A DNA stretch of 7,361 nt from Nostocaceae cyanobacterium CSSed10_463m (lineage in GTDB: Bacteria; Cyanobacteriota; Cyanobacteriia; Cyanobacteriales; Nostocaceae), in NCBI GenBank assembly GCA_003556955.1, contig PWQB01000815.1, positions 1-7,361 of the forward strand. Reading direction: 5' to 3'. The position numbers were made by a program, and so were the translations under genes. Of this stretch, positions 1 through 3,753 are shown piece by piece. Numbering within the stretch: position 1 is the stretch's first letter; the number at the start of each line of letters is the position of its first letter. Below the pieces are notes generated by a model. The model did no database searches, was not told where the DNA came from, and was given only the letters and a program-made list of their open reading frames with translations.

Positions 1-3
1 AAA

Positions 4-44
4 AGACACTTCGTAGTTAGAATTTATATTTATACAAAGTGTCT
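4..44. repeat. 8-bp inverted repeat, wide loop
   Basis: AGACACTT (4-11) is the exact reverse complement of AAGTGTCT (37-44), with a 25-base AT-rich loop. It could be a repeat remnant or the end of a transcript entering from outside the window. There is no T-run after it, so a terminator is not supported. It may be chance in AT-rich DNA. Confidence 0.25.
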
Positions 45-70
45 GGTTACCAAGCCGCAAGGCAGCAACT

Positions 71-112
71 CGTAATTACGAACTACGAACTACGAACTAC
101 GAATTACGAATT
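71..112. repeat. Heptamer short tandem repeat array (STRR)
   Basis: Six consecutive 7-base units run without gaps: CGTAATT, then ACGAACT three times, then ACGAATT twice. Units differ only at one or two positions, which fits slippage plus point change. Short tandemly repeated heptamers of this kind are known from intergenic DNA of heterocyst-forming cyanobacteria. No coding function is expected; the array may have cut off the coding-like stretch that follows at 119. Confidence 0.85.
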
Positions 113-118
113 ACCTAG

Positions 119-241
119 ACAGCAAAGATTATCTACCACTGCCACGATCTAGTTTTATCGGATAAACCCAGTGTAATTCCCCACAGTTTAGATGATTACT
201 GGAATTTGTCACTTGATGACTTACGTTTTGGTCGAAACTAA
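119..241 (+). pseudogene. Possible C-terminal gene remnant, 40 codons
   Basis: A stop-free run follows a TAG at 116-118 and ends at TAA 239-241. It has no start codon with a ribosome site. Its last 18 residues (SLDDYWNLSLDDLRFGRN) have a soluble, protein-like composition instead of the translation expected from repeat DNA. The run begins right after the heptamer array. It may be the tail of a gene whose front was lost, or chance. No family is recognised. Confidence is low because 40 codons without a stop is not rare. Confidence 0.22.
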
Positions 242-258
242 AAAAATGATGATTCATC
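240..258 (-). terminator. Weak intrinsic terminator candidate
   Basis: On the minus strand, 9 bases beyond the stop of the 103-residue gene, GATG-AAT-CATC can form a 4-bp hairpin, followed by one A and then seven T. Position and T-run suit a Rho-independent terminator for the gene at 267-578. The stem is short and AT-rich, so strength is doubtful. Confidence 0.3.
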
Positions 259-266
259 GGCTGAAT

Positions 267-578
267 TTAAAAGTCTTGATTTGTAAATTTACTCGCTGAG
301 GTAGTAAATTCATAAATTGAATTTACCAGAGCTATATATTCTTCATGACTAAGATGACAGTTCTGATAAGAGTCATTTAAAAAACAAATCAGCGCCAAAC
401 TTGCAGATTCTAGCTTTGCTCTTTTCCTTCCTGCCCTAATAGCTTGATATAATCCCGGATAAATCTGGTTATTGCTAACTCCTATTTGCTCATCTGGCAT
501 CCAACACTTAAATGCATAACCTTCAGGTAATAGTATTAACTCAATTAACCAACCATGATATGAATCTTGCCATTTCAT
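267..578 (-). CDS. Hypothetical protein, 103 aa
   Basis: I do not recognise a characterised family. The product is a small soluble protein with no signal peptide or membrane segment. The N-terminal third has alternating hydrophobic and aromatic residues (HGWLIELILL, YAFKCWMP) suggesting beta strands. The middle is basic (AIRAGRKRAKLESA, about residues 46-59) and looks helical, and the rest looks like a helix pair around HEEYIALVNSIYEF. There are two cysteines (C25, C74) with no metal-binding spacing. ATG at 578 is chosen; a purine-rich AAGAGA about 11 bases upstream is only a weak ribosome site. Composition reads as a real protein, and the gene has its own promoter-like region at 642-698 and a possible terminator. 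It lies downstream of the broken response regulator on the same strand, but 191 bases away, so it is probably transcribed separately. Its function is unknown. Confidence 0.7.
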   Translation of the reverse strand: MKWQDSYHGWLIELILLPEGYAFKCWMPDEQIGVSNNQIYPGLYQAIRAGRKRAKLESASLALICFLNDSYQNCHLSHEEYIALVNSIYEFTTSASKFTNQDF

Positions 579-605
579 TCACAATTCGTCTCTTAGTTCA
601 GTAAT

Positions 606-621
606 TCAGGTTTTTACCTGA
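606..621 (-). other. Small hairpin in 5' leader of the 103-aa gene
   Basis: TCAGGT (606-611) and ACCTGA (616-621) pair perfectly around a 4-base T/A loop. It lies between the -10 at 642-647 and the start codon at 578, so it would be in the leader RNA. It could affect transcript stability or be a small operator. It may also be coincidental. Confidence 0.3.
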
Positions 622-641
622 CCTTTATCTGTGCGAATCGC

Positions 642-698
642 ATTATATAACTTATATATGTAATCACTGTGCAGAATTTGTGTAGAATTTGTGTAGAA
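642..698 (-). promoter_or_regulatory. Promoter with three tandem 11-bp repeats
   Basis: On the minus strand a perfect TATAAT lies at 647-642, about 64 bases before the 103-aa gene start, with no recognisable TTGACA at the right distance. The -35 zone is instead overlapped by three head-to-tail 11-base units: TTCTACACAAA (698-688), the same again (687-677), and TTCTGCACAGT (676-666, 8 of 11 matching). Direct repeats of 11-bp period overlapping a missing -35 are the known arrangement for OmpR/PhoB-class activators. An OmpR-type regulator gene is the neighbour. That it binds here is inference. Confidence 0.5.
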
Positions 699-769
699 AC
701 AGCACGTATTTTTTTACATATTATTAAATACAAACTCAAACAGTAATTGTACAGACAAAGAAATGATTA

Positions 770-1054
770 CTATTTGAGGCGATAACCCAGTCCATGAACT
801 GTTTGAATAAAATCTTCTGGCGCACCTAAAGCTTTGAGTTTCTGCCGGAGACATTTAATATGAGACCTGACAGTTTCCTCTACCGGTGAATCATCCACAG
901 ACCAAACCTGCTCAATAATGCTAGAACGACTCAATACCCTTCTGCCATTAGCAACCAATAATTCTAAAGTTGCGTATTCTTTTGGTGTTAATGTTAAAGG
1001 ATGACCATCATAAATAACCTCATAAGTACTAGAATTCAGGTGCAATTTTCCCAA
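770..1054 (-). CDS. OmpR/PhoB-type winged-helix domain (C-terminal fragment)
   Basis: This 94-residue frame holds a complete Trans_reg_C domain: the LTPKEYATLELL helix, RVLSRSSIIEQVW, the recognition-helix region EETVRSHIKCLRQKL, and the wing ending in TVHGLGYRLK, which is the usual C-terminus of cyanobacterial OmpR-family regulators. The TTG at 1054 has no visible ribosome site and lies inside the receiver ORF (19-base overlap), so it is probably not a natural start. The segment is most likely the second half of the regulator, separated by the one-base frameshift. Well-preserved coding suggests the break is recent or artefactual. Downstream is the 11-bp repeat promoter of the 103-aa gene. 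Confidence 0.7.
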   Translation of the reverse strand: MGKLHLNSSTYEVIYDGHPLTLTPKEYATLELLVANGRRVLSRSSIIEQVWSVDDSPVEETVRSHIKCLRQKLKALGAPEDFIQTVHGLGYRLK

Positions 1055-1461
1055 GATAGACTGACTGTACTTGCAGAACTCCCGCGTCTGAGTAAAGCAC
1101 GTATCCGAGCCATTAACTCTTCTAAATCAAACGGTTTAGCCACATAATCATCGGCTCCTTCATCCAAGCCAGCTATCTTGTCAGCCACAGTATCACGAGC
1201 AGTTAACATTAACACTGGTGCGCCACAATTGCGATGTGCAGGATGACTTGCGCCAGCAGTGCGTAAACGTTGACAAAACCTGATACCATCTAATTTCGGC
1301 AGTGTGATATCCAGTAGCACCAAGTCATATTTCATCGATTCGGCTGAGTTCCAAGCAGCTTCGCCGTCTTTAGCAACATCTACTACATATTGTCTTCTAC
1401 TTAAAGCTTCTGTTAGAACTTCCGCCAGTTGGATATCATCTTCAACTGCAAGAATTCGCAT
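1036..1461 (-). CDS. Response regulator receiver domain (N-terminal fragment)
   Basis: This 141-residue ORF carries a full CheY-like receiver: the acidic pair D8-D9 (VEDD), the phosphoacceptor D51 in LLDITLPK, T87 in MLTARD, and K109 in VAKPFD, so it should be able to accept phosphate. Its alpha4-beta5-alpha5 face (GLDEGADDY...DLEELMARIRALLRR) is typical of OmpR-class dimerising receivers. Residues 127-141 are linker running into an out-of-frame tail (ENCT) before TGA. An extra 8-10 residues (about 73-82) sit between alpha3 and beta4. The ribosome site AAAGGA lies 6 bases before ATG. If the frameshift is real, the product is a free receiver that could titrate phosphate from the kinase without binding DNA; that is inference. 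Confidence 0.8.
   Translation of the reverse strand: MRILAVEDDIQLAEVLTEALSRRQYVVDVAKDGEAAWNSAESMKYDLVLLDITLPKLDGIRFCQRLRTAGASHPAHRNCGAPVLMLTARDTVADKIAGLDEGADDYVAKPFDLEELMARIRALLRRGSSASTVSLSWENCT
1046..1054 (-). other. Probable frameshift site in regulator gene
   Basis: On the minus strand the sequence here is TTGGGAAAA. The receiver frame reads it as TGG-GAA-AAT, and the DNA-binding frame as TTG-GGA-AAA. One extra G restores one continuous frame. Homopolymer runs of three G and four A are plausible sites for either a biological indel or a sequencing miscall. Confidence 0.6.
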
Positions 1462-1483
1462 AATATATCCTTTATTTAGTAAA

Positions 1484-1545
1484 AATTAAAGGTTTGTAGT
1501 GAGGACTTTAGTCCTCAAATCAGTCAGGGTCTTAGCCCTTACTAC
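1484..1545. repeat. Double-hairpin palindromic repeat, copy 1
   Basis: The core runs from GTAGT (1496) to ACTAC (1545), which are inverted termini. Inside are a perfect palindrome GAGGACTTTAGTCCTC (1501-1516) and a second, damaged one, AGGGTCTTAGCCCT (1526-1539). The 12 bases before the core are also shared with the copy at 7028-7081. This is a REP-like or MITE-like intergenic element sitting between the divergent regulator and kinase genes. It might work as a structure in the regulator's leader or be a passive insertion. Confidence 0.7.
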
Positions 1546-1550
1546 GAACT

Positions 1551-1598
1551 TAATTACAACAATTAAACTGTAAGCGATTGTAATTATAACGATTAAAC
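1551..1598. promoter_or_regulatory. 18-bp direct repeat, candidate operator
   Basis: TAATTACAACAATTAAAC (1551-1568) recurs as TAATTATAACGATTAAAC (1581-1598), 16 of 18 matching, exactly 30 bp apart (about three helical turns). The second copy ends 22 bases before the kinase ATG. The spacing puts both copies on one DNA face, which would suit a dimeric or tandem regulator. No clear -10/-35 pair was identified. AT-richness lowers confidence. Confidence 0.4.
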
Positions 1599-1620
1599 GA
1601 GTTATTTTTTCACCAATTGT

Positions 1621-3003
1621 ATGAAACAAAAATTCATGAAATGGTCTTTCTCTGGAAAATCGATAATTGGCGGGTTTGGTTTAATTTTGTTGCTGATGGG
1701 TGTAGTTACCTTCGCTTCATTTAAGAACACAAATGAAATTAAACAGGGGGCTGATAGAGTCCAGCAGACTTATCAAACCCTGAATACTTTGACTAACTTT
1801 TATGCGTCGATGACAGCCGCCGAATCAGCCCGGAGAGGCTATATATTTTTAGGAAGCAGTCAAGATTTACATCGTCATCAAAATGAAGTAGCAAATATGC
1901 AAGCTGAACTTAAGCTGTTAGAGGAACAGATACATCCTAGTTTGAGTCAACAACAGCGATTTTCCCAGTTGAATTTATTAGTAAATCAAAGATTAGCTCT
2001 TTTAGAAGAATCTATAGAACTTTATCAAATAGATCAAACTGCATTACAAATGCAAAATGATATTACTCAGCGTAGTGTTAAACTTAGGGAAGAAATGCGG
2101 CCAGTGATAGCAGAAATTAAAGCTGAGGAACAAAGTTATCTCAGAAAGACACTAGATCAATCTCATGATAGTATTAATGTCAGAATTTGGATAGAAATAC
2201 TGGGGACAATTTTAAGTCTTGCTGTTATTTCTAGTTTATGTGTTATCCTGAATCGTCAATGGGTAAAACACGATCAAATTGAGTCTTTAGAAGTTTCTCT
2301 GGCTCAACAAAAAGAATTTAGTGAGTTAAAACTGCGCTTGTTTGCGATGATTTCTCATGAGTTCCGTACACCTTTGAGTATTATTTTGCTGTCTTCGCAG
2401 TTGTTAAGTGAAACTCTCAAGGACGTGATAGATGAGCAGCAGGTAAAAAATCTCTACCGGATTCAGTCTTCAGCTAAATTAATGAATCATTTATTAACGG
2501 ATATATTAACTTTAACTAGGGCTGAAGCGGATAAACTAGATTATACACCTCAATTGATTAATGTAGAAAATTTTTGTTTGAATTTGGTAGAAGATTTACA
2601 GCTTTTTGGCACTACATCCCATGTTATAGAATTCAGGAATTATGGGCAGTGTTTTCGTGCGAATATAGATGAAAAGCTGCTGTACTCTATTCTGAGTAAT
2701 TTACTATTGAATGCTATTAAATATTCCTTTGCTGGTGGTCATATATATTTAATTCTAAATTCTGAAGCTGAATATATAGTTTTTCAGGTAATAGATGAAG
2801 GTATAGGTATTCCGCCAGAGGAACAACCAAAAATTTATGAGCTTTTATATCGATGTCAAAATGTGGAAAATATTGTTGGTATTGGTTTGGGTTTACCTGT
2901 TGTGAAAAAATGTGTGGAACGACATCAAGGTGAAATTACGATGAAAAGTGCTGTAGGTGTGGGAACAACTTTTACGGTGAAGATTCCGCATCAGAATAAA
3001 TAA
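1621..3003 (+). CDS. CHASE3 sensor histidine kinase
   Basis: This is a 460-residue inner-membrane two-component sensor. In order: a basic N-terminus, TM1 (about 13-34), a periplasmic all-helical CHASE3 domain (about 37-185, with the typical AAESARRGYIFLG segment at 66-78), TM2 (about 190-211), a short coiled linker without a clear HAMP, a HisKA domain with phospho-acceptor H246 in MISHEFRTPL, and a HATPase_c domain. ATP-site motifs are the N box around N364 (LLLNAIKYS), G1 DEGIGIP (392-398) and G2 GIGLGL (420-425). The F box is IYELLYR, a weaker form of the usual IFExFYR. It should autophosphorylate and pass phosphate to the divergent OmpR-type regulator, whose ATG is 159 bases away. The ligand is unknown. 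ATG 1621 is the first start after the in-frame TAA at 1594; no ribosome site is visible. M6 (1636) is an alternative. Confidence 0.93.
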   Translation: MKQKFMKWSFSGKSIIGGFGLILLLMGVVTFASFKNTNEIKQGADRVQQTYQTLNTLTNFYASMTAAESARRGYIFLGSSQDLHRHQNEVANMQAELKLLEEQIHPSLSQQQRFSQLNLLVNQRLALLEESIELYQIDQTALQMQNDITQRSVKLREEMRPVIAEIKAEEQSYLRKTLDQSHDSINVRIWIEILGTILSLAVISSLCVILNRQWVKHDQIESLEVSLAQQKEFSELKLRLFAMISHEFRTPLSIILLSSQLLSETLKDVIDEQQVKNLYRIQSSAKLMNHLLTDILTLTRAEADKLDYTPQLINVENFCLNLVEDLQLFGTTSHVIEFRNYGQCFRANIDEKLLYSILSNLLLNAIKYSFAGGHIYLILNSEAEYIVFQVIDEGIGIPPEEQPKIYELLYRCQNVENIVGIGLGLPVVKKCVERHQGEITMKSAVGVGTTFTVKIPHQNK

Positions 3004-3031
3004 AGAAAATCTCTAGAACACAAACATAGAT

Positions 3032-3053
3032 CCCCGACTTCTTCAAGTTAGGG
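3032..3053. repeat. Imperfect hairpin after kinase gene
   Basis: CCCCGACTT (3032-3040) and AAGTTAGGG (3045-3053) pair around CTTC with one mismatch and one G-U wobble. It begins 28 bases after the kinase stop. GATCCCCGACTTCTT resembles one half of a palindromic repeat common in this group of cyanobacteria. There is no T-run, so a terminator role is weak. The rest of 3004-3126 holds G-rich sequence and the ribosome site of the next gene. Confidence 0.3.
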
Positions 3054-3126
3054 TTGGGGGGTTAGGTTTCCACTCGGTGAGGTAAGGGTCTATCCTAGAT
3101 GAGGAGTGCAGTTATAGGAGAAAACT

Positions 3127-3552
3127 GTGAGTGATATCGGCAAAAAAAGGTTAGAGGCTGTTTTAGCGATCGCTACTTATTCTATAGGTAGCGGTACTGC
3201 TTCAGCTGCACCAACTCCAGGAGGGGAAATTCCTAGACAGTTGATTCTCACGGCTTCTGATATCCTCATGTATATCAGCATTTGGAAAATTTATTTTCAG
3301 GAAGATTTATCTCGTCAAGGTCTTTTAGATATTTTGGCTGAATTAGGTTTAGTGACGGTCAGCGCCACCGGGACAGCCTATATAGTGACTAAAGCTAGTA
3401 CGGCTATTTTGAAGGAAATTACTAACTGGACTGGGCCTTTGGGGTGGGGTGTCACAGCTGCGATCGCTGGTTCCCTGAGTGGCTTATTTGGGGTAGTCTG
3501 GGCTTTATATTGCGATCGCCTAGCTTCAGAACGACAACCACAATCAACATAG
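3127..3552 (+). CDS. Hypothetical membrane protein, 141 aa
   Basis: No characterised family is recognised. GTG at 3127 is well supported by AGGAG (3116-3120) with a 6-base spacer. The N-terminus (KKR followed by AVLAIATYSIG and then ASAAP, about residues 6-29) resembles a weak Sec signal peptide with an AxA-type cleavage site, or a short amphipathic helix. Two hydrophobic glycine/alanine-rich segments follow, about 67-90 (LLDILAELGLVTVSATGTAY) and 107-129 (WGVTAAIAGSLSGLFGVVWALY), joined by the hydrophilic stretch KEITNWTGPLG, so a small helical-hairpin membrane protein is likely. The tail is short and polar. Three HIP1 octamers lie inside the gene, whereas the kinase upstream has none, so it need not share that gene's history. 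It may be co-transcribed with the kinase (123-base gap), but a separate promoter is equally possible. Function unknown. Confidence 0.8.
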   Translation: MSDIGKKRLEAVLAIATYSIGSGTASAAPTPGGEIPRQLILTASDILMYISIWKIYFQEDLSRQGLLDILAELGLVTVSATGTAYIVTKASTAILKEITNWTGPLGWGVTAAIAGSLSGLFGVVWALYCDRLASERQPQST

Positions 3553-3677
3553 AAACAGAATTATATTCTATCAGAAAAACTATCATTTTCGGGACTAAGT
3601 TGCGATGGTTCTGACTGCAATTTAGTCTCTGCTTCAGAAAGATTTTCTTCTACCTGATTGGCGTTGATGCGATCGCA
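3166..3677. repeat. Cluster of four HIP1 octamers
   Basis: GCGATCGC occurs at 3166-3173, 3460-3467, 3512-3519 and 3670-3677. Two more lie in the ATPase gene at 4778-4785 and 6651-6658. None is present in 1-3165. HIP1 is a highly over-represented palindrome in many cyanobacterial genomes and supports the organism call. The uneven spread is noted as a finding. Confidence 0.9.
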
Positions 3678-3683
3678 TTTCAA
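3561..3683 (-). pseudogene. Possible 40-codon ORF or gene remnant
   Basis: In the convergent gap a minus-strand frame opens after a TGA, with a possible TTG at 3683, and ends at TAA 3561-3563. It encodes an acidic, Ser/Glu/Gln-rich peptide (EENLSEAETKLQSEPSQL...ENDSFSDRI) that looks like the disordered C-terminus of a real protein. The nearest GGAG is about 15 bases before the TTG, too far for a good ribosome site. It may be a truncated tail of a lost gene or a small protein. No family is recognised. Confidence 0.25.
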
Positions 3684-3753
3684 TCAACTTTGGATTTACT
3701 CCACCCTAATACCAATTTTAGGTGATGCTGCACATAATCCTGAAATTCCTTGA

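Larger units (their letters stand above)
770..1461 (-). pseudogene. OmpR-family response regulator gene, frameshifted
   Basis: Read together, 770-1461 encodes a standard OmpR/PhoB-type regulator: receiver domain then winged-helix DNA-binding domain, about 230 residues. The reading frame is broken. The first frame ends at TGA 1036-1038 after the linker, while the DNA-binding domain continues in the -1 frame. Adding one G to the GGGAAAA tract (minus strand, 1052-1046) would give ...LSWGKLHLNSSTYEV..., which joins the two domains smoothly. This points to a one-base loss, either a true mutation or a sequencing error. A standard slippery heptamer is not in the correct phase, so programmed frameshifting is unlikely. 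The gene is divergent from a sensor kinase at 1621, its probable partner. The ATG at 1461 has an AAAGGA ribosome site 6 bases upstream (1473-1468). Confidence 0.75.

Noticed and set aside
71..112. Heptamer array as a CRISPR or iteron origin
   Set aside because: There are no spacers and units are only 7 bases. It matches known cyanobacterial short tandem repeats, and no replication gene is near.
706..731. Terminator for the response regulator (GTATTT...AAATAC)
   Set aside because: The stem is six AT-rich pairs with a 14-base loop, and the homopolymer gives A, not T, on the regulator's strand.
741..753. NtcA site near GTAATTGTAC
   Set aside because: The spacing between GTA and TAC is 4 bases, not the 8 needed for the NtcA consensus.
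1046..1052. Programmed -1 frameshifting at GGGAAAA in the regulator gene
   Set aside because: In the receiver frame the heptamer is read TGG-GAA-AAT, not G-GGA-AAA, so the standard slippery phase is wrong. The A-run is also short for transcriptional slippage, and no downstream stimulatory stem was recognised.
1304..1489. 61-codon plus-strand ORF opposite the receiver
   Set aside because: It is antisense to a well-supported receiver domain, has low-complexity Ser/Thr-rich translation, and shows no ribosome site.
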